Below are positions 14,901-26,505 of a stretch of 64,000 nucleotides of DNA, one piece after another (the first letter of the stretch is position 1; each line of letters opens with the position of its first letter). Source of the DNA: Parus major. Lineage: Eukaryota > Chordata > Aves > Passeriformes > Paridae. A program made the position numbers and the translations under genes. Location: NCBI RefSeq assembly GCF_001522545.3, contig NC_031769.1, positions 22,219,419-22,283,418 of the forward strand. The letters run 5' to 3'. Below the pieces are notes generated by a model, which saw only the letters and a program-made list of their open reading frames with translations, did no database searches and had not been told where the DNA came from.

Positions 14901-17900
14901 AGCCAGCGATGGTTTTATAAATAGATTGTGTTATTAGTCCCAGTCATGCTATGTATGCATCAAAAAGCAATACAAATGTTCCTGCTTTCACATGATACCA
15001 GCATTATAGAGTTATTTTCTGTAAACGCTGCATATTTTTGGTTTACACAGTTTCCTCCTCTTGAATACTGAAATGGATAGGGAAGGCAAAATATGACTGG
15101 TGGCTACAAGATAGGAGTAGCATATTGCAATTGCTTTCCAAAAGTCTGGCTTTAAAAGGATGATGTCTCATTATTTTTAACCTCCATCTGTACTTGAGTT
15201 GGAAGAGCATTGGGAACAATACATATCTAGAATTGTTCACACAATTACATCTAGAATGTAATGAAAGAGACATTCATTTCATATGGCAGCAGTCTTCTAT
15301 AGGACTGTTAGAATAACATATTGAAGTGCTTTTCAGAGCTTATTTAATCAGTCTTTCTAGTGTTTTATTCCAGTTCAGTAGGCAAAGAGATTTTAGCAGG
15401 TTTGTGACTTGCCTTTTGCTTAGGGAACTACAGCTGTAACAAGAAGAATCTTTGAAGGTGCCTATGTGTTGTAGCACACACAATTTTCCTGTATTTCTTC
15501 TCTAACAGCATACTGTAATTTCAAGGAGGAGCAGCAAGAGGAAATTTCACACACACACAAAAAAGGTTTAAAGTTCAAGTCACACATGTAAGCCTGAACT
15601 GAGGCTGAGGAGGTAGATGAAGCTAATTTGGTCCATGTGGTCCTTCCAGCAAAGTGACCTACAGGTGAAGGACAGGCAAGTCCTTTCTTGCAAGCATGTG
15701 AAGAATGTTTGTTTTCTTAATGGCAGACTGTCATTATTTTGACTTAATGAAAACTAGAATAAGGACCATTTGTTAAATCTAGAAAAGACTTTCATGAGGT
15801 TGGAATTAGCCATAAAGATTATGTAATAACCCATCTAAAGTTTTCTGTTCTGCTGTTTCTTCTTTTTGTAGCTCACAAATTCTTTTGCAATTTGTTATGA
15901 AACTTCCTCCTAGAAAGTTTTCCAAGCTGAAGAGTGACCTATATATCTTTATTGCATTGTGTTCACTAAGATCAGAGTGGAAGCTGGCCAATTCTGTGTG
16001 TTTATAGGTATGCAACTCTAAAATCAACTACTTCAGATTACATATGTTCTATAAATAATGTTTATTCTGCAGAATATATCCTGTGGTGAGAAGATATGAA
16101 GTTTCTGGTCAGTGTGATCTTACCTAGGATGTACAGTTTTCACTGAACTGAATTTTCTTATGTTAGGGTTCTAGGAGAGCAAAGCTATTTTCTTGTAGTA
16201 AATAATTTCAGATGGGTGAACTGGAAAATAGCAAAGTGTAGATTTGGGGACTGAATTTCTGAGGAGGAAATTACTGCGCATTTATTGCTGCAAAACCAAC
16301 AGAACAGAGTGCTGAATTCCTGTCCCTGTGGTAGAATTCTAAGTAACACAGAAATTCCTGCTGTGTGGGAAGTGGCTGAGAAGCATAAGGGACGTTCTAC
16401 TCTCAGGCCAAATTTTAAAAATTGCTATGAAAGATGTATAGATTGAAAATAAGTTGCTGGGAGAGAAGCAGAACTGTAGTTTGTGCAGGCAGTAAGACAC
16501 ATTTGAATGTGTTTGTTCAGAAAACACGATTATAAGGAAAAGGCCCCATGAATGCTTTCTCACTAAGGAGGCCTTTCCAGGAGAGCTCAGAGACTGATCC
16601 AACCGTGTAAGTGAGGAGTTGGCACTCTGACAGAGAGCACCGTTGTGTCTGCAGAGTGTGACAAGCTGCAGAATTTTAAAGATAAGTTGTTTGGCTCTGA
16701 AGCACAGCAGCTTACTTGCTTTCACAGATTTGTGTTACTGACTAGAATGTGTGTTCTTTGGCATCTCAGAAATCCAGCAGGGCAGCAAAGATGCACAGTT
16801 GCAATAACAGCATTAGAAAAGTGCAAGCTTCCATGGTGTGCAGTCTTCAAAAGTCTCCTGATGAGAGAAATCCTCCTGGAGTGGCAGTGAGAAAGGATGA
16901 GCACTGCATGTGAGTAGCAGCATGAGCAATAGTTAGTGGTGGTGCATGGTAATCCCAGATGACACCCCAGCTACTGAAGAAAGAAGGTATTTTTACAGTT
17001 ACACTTTTTAGAAAAATGTTAGAAATGTGGAAATATGAGAGAGCATCATCAGCAGTTGTACATTATGGTGCATATGAGCAGCATGAGCTCTGCTGCTGCT
17101 GCTGAGAAAAGCTTCCAGGTCACTGAAATATCAGCCAGTTTGAAAATAATGGGTTATTCTTCTGTCTAGGGCCACAGTGGAGATTTGTGATTTTTCACAA
17201 AGTGAAAATAAAATGATAGTCAGGAATGAAAGACTGAATGGTTGATCAAAAGACCATAATTAATATTCAAGCTTAATGTACTTACCATGTCCAAAACGAC
17301 TATCTTTACTAGTGAAAAGTTCTTCCATGTGACCTGGTAGTCAAAAGTAATTGTTACCTTTGTTGCATTTATCATACAGTTGTGAAATACTGCTTTATGA
17401 GATATGAGAATAATCTTTTTCAAAACACTCCCAAGCGAGGCTGATCTAAAAGTCACAAGGCTTTGTTAGTGGAGTGTCAGGCTTGAGCTGATGCTGTAAA
17501 ACCTGCAGGGAGTGAAGCACTGATTTACTGATGCTACTCAGGTTTGGGGTGAGAGTTGGCTGCAGTCCATCTGGCTTGCCTTGCTCATGGAGTGAGTGTA
17601 CTTTAGAATAAAGCTCATCTGGGAACAGCAAAAACCTCCTTGACCAGCACAAGCGATATGGCAGCTTGCCAGGAGCTCATAATAGATGAGAGCATCCCCT
17701 TGTTGGGAGCAAAGCCTGTGATGGTTATTCAAGCAAATGCAATGTGTTTCCTTTAAGTATGCAAATATGGTTATTAGCCCTTGATGGAAAGTGTGGAGTG
17801 CTGGTGACTCAGATCAGGAGCTTGTGTAAAAGTCACAGAAATTATCGTCTGGGATGTTGTTGACTGTTGAAGTATGTCAACAATTCACCTTCCCTGGGTT

Positions 17901-20469
17901 TTACTGTTAGAATTTGCTGTGTGGGACTGTGCAAACACAGGTGACAGAACAAGCACCTGGCCATTCAAACCCATATAATACTTTGTCCAAGGTGTTTTAG
18001 AAATTAATTTTATTATTCCTTGCTGCTGTTCCTCCTCAGAACTATTTAGAGAAATTAATAAAAACTGCTGCCATCTGTTTATTTCATACCGAGGGTAAAA
18101 AAAGAGTGCCAGTACTTTTGAAGCAGCATTGTATAATTTTGTTATTAAAAATGCATGACAAGAATACATTGAGTACTAGTACATTGGTCCCACTTTTGTG
18201 AGCTGTTGCAACGTTTTTTCAACAACATTTTAGTCTTTTTATCTTAAAAGAAAACAACTCTGTGTGAAATCTGTGGGTAGTAATCACTGGATGGAGCTGG
18301 CCTTCTCTGACAGAATTATTTTGTTCTAGAAGTAACACCAGGCACAGCAGCACCTGACTTCTCACTGAGCTCCTGTAGCAGCTGCATTGGCAGCTTCAGA
18401 GGTAAAGTCAGCCTTGTCTCAAGTTGATTCTGACAGATTCTCTGGACTCTTTTTTATTCTTTTGGATGCAAATTTCTGGGGTTTGTCACTGAATTAGTGG
18501 AGTTCATCCAAAGTTCTATCACCTTTGAGTAAGAGCTTGCCCAAAAGAGGAGGTGTATAGGTCATTTGTTTTGAAAGGTTGTTTTTCTGGAAAATATCTC
18601 CATATTATGGTGCATATTTCATTTTGTTTTTAAAATATTCTGTGAAAGAAGAAACAGCTTTCCTATTTCAGACAACTGTTTGGTTTTTTTTTTTCCCATT
18701 TCCTCCCTCCCCCTTTTGTTTTAAGAAACAAAACAGTGTTTTCACAAGACAGGCAATCTTAATGGTAAGTCCTGATAGAAGAACATGTGGGGTAATTCTC
18801 TTACTTTTACCATTTATGTTTGTTTTCTCACAATATAAATTGATAGTGTAATTGCTTATTTCTGCAGTGTAAAATTAGTGCAATTAAGATGATTTTGCTC
18901 TCTGTGCTATATTACCTACAGTATTTCACTTGGACTAATGGAGAAGACAGAAATTTCGCCCTGCAGGTGATATTTTGTAGTTCCTGTAATATATGGCAGA
19001 TGCTGATTATTGAGGCTGTAAAAGGGGGGAGTTGGATACTGGAGAAGATAAATAAGAGTGGGGGAGGGGACTGAAGGGGAAAGACAATATTTGCAAAGAC
19101 CTTGAGGTAAGCTGCTTTCAATGTACTGTTTAAGCTTTAATGACCCATATAGAGATTCTACCAACAAAGTAATGGCCAGCTGGAGAAATTAAAGGCCTCA
19201 GGTGATGATCTGAGCACCAAAAGCTGACAGAGGTCATAAATGCTATTACAGTTCGACACAGGCTCTGCTAGGAGGAAGTTTTTTCGTTCCTAGTGTCTGT
19301 GAATGTATGGCCCTTCAATAAGGTTTGAGGGAAGAGCTGATAAAACCCTCAGATACTTCAAGTGAACTCTTAGGGTTTCCCCAGGTTAAAAGTTCTTGTT
19401 TCTGTTAGAAGGTACCTTTCAAAAGAGTTATTCTTTATCTTTTGCTTGTGTCCATTTCTTTAACCAGTAGCAATTTCTCATCATTGTCTTTAAAAAAACC
19501 CTAATGTGTCCAAATTCCTCTAAGCTTTAGTTCCTAGAAATTGTCCAAGTTCTAGGATGAGGATCCTATGAAAATTGCTCATGGCTCTTCCTGTCCAAAT
19601 AGGCCTCTATTTAATATTTGGATTATTAAATTTCTGCACTGATCAACTGTTTAAAATTCTTATTTGTGATTACAGTAGCTGTTTTACAGCTTGGTGGCAA
19701 CAAAATCAGAGCACAGGAAAGACTCATGTGTGCTGGTTCTCTAAATAGCGTGAGCTGTGGAGTAGAGGCCAAAGCAAGATCTTTGGAAATTTTTCTTCTC
19801 ACCTCTTCATCTGGGTTGTAGGGCTGTCTCATTCTTGGTCATAGAGCTTCCTTGCAGGTTTGCAGTCCTGTCTTCATGATGTCTGTGATGATACTGACTT
19901 TGAATCATCTTTATGGTATTCTCCTCTTTGCTGTCTGCCTTCTGCCTCAGATGAACTCCAGAGTTTGATTCTGAGGATGCTTGTGGAGGAACAGTGATGC
20001 AAACAGATGCCATGTTGCTTTTGTGTTGCTTCCTAGAGTAATTAGCTTGTCAGATTGCTCTCCTAAAGACCAGTGTGAGAGATGATATGTACTTATCTTA
20101 ATTCAAAGCGAGATGACCCCTGGAGTTACCTCAGCCTGATGGAAAGCCCTGAATAGGACAGCAAGGGGTAGCAGTGCTGTGGAAGCTCTGTAGTTTCCTT
20201 TCTGCAGAGTAAAGGATTGAGACATGCATTTGGTCTTTCATTTTTTTTCTTTGACAAAAGTAGAAGGGTGACAGAAGAAAGTTCCACATTATTCAGTTTA
20301 GAAATATGCCGTTCATTTGCATGTCTTTGTATCTATTATTTACTTGCTAGGGTGACTGATAGTCCTGCTCAGATGTATGCATGAGATGACAAGGCACCAA
20401 CGACAGAATGACATTGGTAACAACACATGGCTTGTCAGCATATATTGCTAAAATATGCCATGTCTTGTG

Positions 20470-20510
20470 GAACATTAAATATGTAATATGGAATGAACAT
20501 TAAATATGTA
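20470..20510. repeat. 16-bp direct repeat, 25 bp apart
   Basis: GAACATTAAATATGTA occurs at 20470-20485 and again at 20495-20510. The spacer is short and AT-rich, and an A run follows shortly after. This is a small local duplication inside the intron. Confidence 0.88.
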
Positions 20511-21152
20511 TTAGGTTATAAAAAAAAAAATTAGTGAAGGAGATTACCTGAAAATTCACTAGATAAGTCTTTGTCTTTTCTGAAAACATGAGCTGGTACT
20601 ATTAAAAAATATAGTGAGAAAATACCATGTATTTATTCTCATGAATAGATGTACAAATGATTCATTAAATCTCTGTTCTATTTGAGAGAAAGGAGAATTA
20701 CTGTTTAAAACCCTTTTCTTAGGATAGATGCTGTACTTAATTTAGACAGCAGCTCGGTTGTGTTGGATAGGAAAGATTGTTTTGAAAAGACGTGCTTGAC
20801 TTTTGTCTGAGACAAAAAAAATACCTTTGAGTGTAGGAGGGCGCTTGGTGTCTGGTTGCTCAGACATGAGTGATTCACTTAGAGGAGGCTGTGTAAAGAA
20901 AGCATCTCTTGCTCCAGCTCATTTTGGCCTCAGAGTGAGGCTGAGTTTGACCAGCAAGGTGGAGAAAATAGCACTGAATGGGAAGGTGTGATCTTCAAAA
21001 ACTGGATGTGTGGAACTCACGAACATAGAAGATACTAAAGTCCAACTTTTGGTTGTTAGATTATGAAGCTCACTTAAGTCACTTAAAAAAGAGAACAAAT
21101 CAATATAAAATATCTGGATACTCTAAGATAACATGTATGTTTTGCTTTTCAG

Positions 21153-21247
21153 CTTCTCTTTTGAAAGGATTGAAACATGCAAACATTGTGCTGCTTCATG
21201 ACATCATTCACACCAAGGAGACCTTGACACTTGTGTTTGAATATGTG
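21153..21247 (+). CDS. CDK14: CDK14 kinase exon A (beta4-beta5 to hinge), internal
   Basis: This internal exon of cyclin-dependent kinase 14 is 95 bases: two bases completing a split Ala codon plus 31 codons. It begins SLLKGLKHANIVLLHDI and ends LVFEYV. It is preceded by a pyrimidine tract and CAG, and followed by the strong donor GTGAGT. In CDKs this segment runs from just after the PFTAIRE/PSTAIRE helix through beta4 and beta5 to the hinge; the Phe of LVFEYV is at the gatekeeper position. The next residues in the family, HTDLCQYM, are exactly those encoded by the exon at 35689. CDK14 is known to pair with cyclin Y at the plasma membrane, where it phosphorylates the Wnt co-receptor LRP6 around G2/M. 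CDK15 is the nearest alternative, but the downstream exons favour CDK14. If the donor is not used, the frame stays open to a stop at 21347-21349. Confidence 0.96.
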
Positions 21248-24200
21248 GTGAGTAAAGTGACTATATATCCTAGATACAGTCCACAGTGTATTGAATTTTA
21301 TGGAAATGTTCTCTTTATCATCAGTGATCTATTAATCAGGCCAAAATAACTCTTTATTCAGGAGTGTGATGGCTGTAAGAGATTCTGCTTTGTAGCTGGG
21401 CTAAACCAGATTCAGAGATGGAGAATTAGCTGCCAGGGCTCTTGAAGGATCTTATGCTGTTGAGCTGACTTTTCAGACTTACTCTGCTTCCTAGCTATAG
21501 GTTGTTTATTGGAGCTTTTTCTTTATTGATGTGACCAGGTTACTTTAAATAGGTGAGAATACTGTAGGGAAGAGCAGGACTGAAATGCTTAGCAGGTAGC
21601 TCCTTGATGAAAAGTATATATCAAGTTTAAATTACTTTTTTTTTTGTGATTGGCTTGTGCAGAGTGTATTTTTATAAGCAATGTCAGTAAAAAAATGTCT
21701 GGTGCATGCAAATTAGAATTTGGGATTTTTTAAATTTTGCCATGATTAATACTTTACCTATTAATTAAAACTTCAATTTACATAGTAGGCAGTAAGGATC
21801 TAATTGTGTTGAGAGTATTACTTTCCAAAGTACTGGCCTTGGCCTCCTAATTAATCTTTTTACTTTTTCTAAGACAAGCATATGGCATTTATGTAGAACT
21901 ACTTTAGCATTTAGCTGTGGAATTATGCAATCTACTATCATAATTAACCTCCCAGTTTTCACAGATGGGTCCAAGAACATGTAATTTAAAAGAAACAAGT
22001 GAGTTTAGACACCATTAGATTTTCAGTATAATATCGGGTTTTGTATTGTAGTCTGTAAAACACTGTGTTTATAAAGTGCTAGCATTACTCTAAATACTTC
22101 TCTGCTTAGGACAGATGGAATTTTTTTGTGTGTTTCTTTGGGGCAGGGCTCAATTTTTACATGATAATGCACGCAGCATCACAGAATCTTGTCTGGAGAA
22201 GCCTTTCACCTTGTGTATTTATGTAAATGTGCTACACTGTGAGGGTGTGGGTATTCAGCTGCAGCAGCCTGCAGAGCATTTGATACAGTATTATTTTTTC
22301 ACCTCAGATATTGGAACAGTAATAAAAATTGAATTCCTTTTCTTAAAATCAGTAATTCTCCTGCTCCTGACTTACTCACTGAATTAACATAGGGAAAACC
22401 TTGATACTTAATTTTATGTAATGATCAGTGTACACTTACTTGCATGTCTTTACATGAATACATTTAGCAGTCCCATTTATCAGCAGCTGTATTTAGCTGT
22501 ATTCTTCAGAACTTGTTGAGAAATTAGATGCATAGAATATGTTTCTCCCTAAAATAGAAGGGTCTATTACACTAATTTCAAATTGCTGGATTTTAAATTT
22601 TACATTTACATTACACTGATGCCAAGTTTCTGGATTTTATATCCAGTAAGGATGTTCAGACAGGTTGTTTAAGACTGGCTCTCAGCCATGTACAGGCACA
22701 GATAAAGCTTCATGCAGTAGCACATTCTTTTGGATTCACTTAGCTGTTTTTCTGCAAGAGATCAACCCTACTGGTGATTGCACCTTTCCCATGGTGTTTG
22801 GTACCTATTGAGACTGTTTGAGAATCTCCTTTACTAATGGTTTCTAGCAGCTGATCCAAGTAGTATTTTAGTGTTTGGCTGCTGGGCAGCCTCTCAAGGT
22901 GCTGCTGGGGAAGAAGGGAAGGATACTTTATTCTCTCCAAACAGCCTAAAGACTGTATAATGATGACATTGTAACATGCTCCTGTGCCTTGAGATGACAG
23001 AATTTCTTAACAAAAGTCTGTTTTCATTGTTCAGTAATGTAAAATTATAGTTTGATCAGATAGTGAATGCTATTTGATAATGCTTGAGAATGCCCATATA
23101 ACCTGAACTGAATTCTTGTGGGTGTGCATGATAGAGGTTTAATTGCATGATTTCAGGGATCTCATTTGTTCCTTTGGTTAAAAAGCTTCCATTCAGCATA
23201 TAATGTGAATGTGCAGAGGCAAAGATTACAGTTGCCCATTGAAATGTACAAATTTCGGCCAGTTGAATATGCAATCTAGCTGTGTAATTTGTGTTACTGA
23301 GCTCTGTATCTGTAACGTCTGGTTTGTTGCTATTTTAACACCTGTACATGGTTTAACTCAATCATACGAGTAATTTGTGCTGAAAGAAGTCAAAATAGTC
23401 ATGTGATTAAAATTACATGCTGGTGTACATTTTTGAATGACTAAATCCTAACCTAAAAGGGATTGAATTTGACTTATTTCATAAAGGGATATCATAGAAC
23501 TGATACACTATTGCCATTGATCACTATTGACCTTTTCAAACATAATAAAAGATGTTTGAGTGAGATATCATGACTAAATTAGTAATGAACAGTTATTGAT
23601 CTGAGAGTTCTCAGAAAATGGAAAGTTTGGGTTGCTAGGTTGGTGATGATTCAATTGGGAAAATAATACTGGTGAAATGTCTGAGGCTATCAGAGGTATT
23701 TGGTTTCAGCATTAACCCTGAAAGAGTGGAATGAAATTTAATTTCATGTAGCATCTTTCATTGCAAATGAATGTGTTACGGTAATTACTTAGATGCTGAA
23801 AGCAGAATACCCTCTGAAAGGGAACATAGCAGTCATTAAATTCTCTGGGTCCCTCAAATTAGCTTCTTTTTAATATGTATGTCTGTTAGATGAAAACATC
23901 TAACAGTTTGTTAACTTTAACCTTGGTGATCTGCAAAGCCAAGAAAAGGCAATCTTTAAAAATTCTGTCTGACAGCTGAAGATCAGGAAAAATTTATTCT
24001 CAATATAAACATTTTGATGGTGAAGTTGGAGCTGTACATTTACGTGGAAGAGGAGAAAGGGAGCTTACTCCTTTTGAACTTAGTCAAAAGTAGTTTAGAA
24101 TACTTTGTTATTATTTGTTAGCACTTATATCAGTGAATTGCAAAGCATGCTTGGAGCTCAGTTTTATCACTGGATGACTGAGAGCCATTGCTTATTACCT

Positions 24201-26382
24201 GGGGAGTTTTGAGAACGAGCTGCTTGGAATTTCCTCTACAGAACCTGAATGGCTGATAGTCTTTCATGTATAAATGGTAAAGAAAATGATTTCTGTATAG
24301 TTAACTGGGATGTGCTGAGCAATGAAAATGAAGTTTTGACACACTTTGTGTCTGCTGTCTGAGACTGCAGTAACTTCCCAAAGTCGAAGGTCAGTTCAGC
24401 ATCACAGTTCAGTGGAGATGTGTGACTGCTCACACAGGTTTTGTTCCCTTCCTCACCAGGCTCTCTTTAAGTGTTTAGGCAATCTTATGGCGATGGTGGC
24501 TTTAGTGCCAGTGTCACTGATAATGGCCAGCTTTGCCCAAGGAGGTGGTGAATTTTACATCTCAGACATATTGAGGGATCTCTGAAGATGGGTTCACATC
24601 TGTTTGCTCTAAAATGATCATTAGCTGCTACCCTTTGCTGCTTCACTTGTTTATTTAGAAGGAAGATGACTGAATTTAGGAACATTTAATTGCTGAAAGG
24701 CAATCCTAAGCAAAATGTATTTGCTACAGGCTTGGTAGAATGATAATGAGGTTTTTATTATTATGCATAATTATGTAAGTATATTAGTATCAATAAATGA
24801 ACCAGCAGCTATTCCTGGCATGTAAAAGTGAGCTTGTATAGCTTGTATAGCAATACTTTACATCATGCTTTCAATATTTATGAACTAGGTTTGCAACAAG
24901 AACAGATACTTATAATTGGAAGGATGAGTAATGAGCAATATTATGTCTGCCTCAACAGCAAAAAAGCTCCAGAGTAATCTAATAATGTAATTTAAACCCA
25001 AGCATTTTCAATTGCCTTGACTATTTTAACATTTGTGTATGTTTTTGGTTCTAAAAATTAGTTTCCATTAAAGAAAAATGTTTAATTTTCATTGCTTCAT
25101 TACAGCAGCTAAAATAAGTTGTTATACAATGTGTTTACTTAATAAAGTTCATTAGTTACGTTTCCCTCCCATTTCCTGTAAGAAAAAAAATGGTGTGAGT
25201 TTCTCATTTTAAAGCTTATTGGAAATCGACATACATACTCTTTATCAGAATTAAGAATTACACAGCTGAGATTTTGGATTTGTCTTGAGACAAATTTGTC
25301 TTACATAATACTTACGAAGTATAACATAAGAAAACAGGCAAAATTAATTACCTGCAAGGATCATAATTTTTTCCATTGAAAAAATTCAATTTCTTATAAT
25401 TTTTGATAATTTGGACTGAACACTATTATTTTTTTAATTTTTTATTTATTTTATTAGGGAGCAGATTTTGAAACTAAAGGTATGACAGCACTGATGGATT
25501 GTGAAAACAAACCAAAAAAGCCACTTTTTTTTTTAGTGGGTGAGAGAGCAGGGAAAATCAGTAGTGTCCCAGAGCTGCTTTTGAGCTCTTAACACTAGGA
25601 TCCTTCAGTGATGTGTAATACCTAGGGAGAAACCAGCAAGAAGGAAGGAAGAGTCTTCTAATCCTTGACCTAAAGTGAAACGTATTTGGAGTCTGAATTA
25701 CATTATTTTGGTGTGAAAGTGTAATGATGGGTGATTTTCTTCCCATTTGAATTTGAGGTGCCTGTCCAGCTGTGGCGAGCAAGAACTGAAAGCCAGTGAA
25801 GTTCTGAAACAATCAGGTGCCTCCAGTCACCTTTGCTTGCTGTGAATGTGCCTGTCCTCCCTGGCAAGCAGCAGAGTCACCGAGGGCTCCCAGCCTGGGA
25901 ACAGTTGAATTTAGTAGTTTCTGTTTACCTTGACCAGAGAAGCAGCTGTTCCCCTGTAGTTTAACCCTGCCTTGTGCCCCAGGCTTGCCTTGAGTTGCAT
26001 TGCTTAAGTTGCAGTCAAAAAGATGACAGATCAAGGCTGAGGGTCAGCAGAAGGAAAGGAAATCCTGTCCTATTGAGAAGAGGCAGTAAAGGAATACTGC
26101 TCTTGGGAAAGCCTTGTTTCTCAAGTTCTCATGAGCAGATCAGAGATAGGTGCTGCTGATGTCCAAGTATAGGCTGGAAATGCAAACAAAATAGGCTTCA
26201 GGAGGGAGGGATTGAGGTGGGATTTCAGGAGGAAATTGTTTAGTGCTTTGCTGAGAGGTAAAGATTCTGCCAGACATAGGAAAGAAGGAATGAAACATTA
26301 TATTTAAATTTAAATAAAAATACTCCTGCTAGGCTAAGAAATTTAGCATGTCTAGGGAGGCCAGATGTTACTCATGCAATAT

Positions 26383-26505
26383 TCTTGAGCATGTGGTGTT
26401 ACTCTTGGGGATGATGCTGTGAAGGGTCAGGAGTTGGACTTGATGGTCCTTGTGGGTTCCTTCCAATTCAGCATGTTCTGTGATTCTGTGATCCTGTGAT
26501 CCTGT
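26383..26505 (+). mobile_element. CR1 LINE fragment, 3' end only
   Basis: The sequence carries the characteristic sauropsid CR1 3' UTR phrase: GAGTTGGACTTGATGGTCC, then TTCCTTCCAA. It ends in the 8-base repeats typical of CR1 tails: TTCTGTGA at 26476 and 26484, TCCTGTGA at 26492, and a partial copy to 26505. CR1 elements have no poly(A) tail and are usually 5' truncated, as here. Orientation is the same as the host gene. The left border is approximate; clear similarity starts near CTTGAGC at 26383. No coding part remains. Confidence 0.9.

Larger units (their letters stand above)
1..21152 (+). other. CDK14: 3' part of a CDK14 phase-1 intron; no exon seen
   Basis: This is intronic sequence upstream of kinase exon A. 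It ends in a pyrimidine-rich stretch and CAG at 21150-21152. The exon that must precede it should end with the PFTAIRE helix and the G of a split Ala codon. I read for that coding sequence here and did not find it, so it probably lies upstream of the window; a missed exon cannot be fully excluded by eye. The stretch is AT-rich, with T runs (the longest at 113-133) and small direct repeats at 8932-8951, 13975-13994 and 20470-20510. There is a short CTG run (five units) at 17090-17104. No recognisable transposon, CpG island or RNA gene was seen. Scattered open frames of 60-128 codons on both strands have no recognisable domain and look like chance. Confidence 0.8.
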
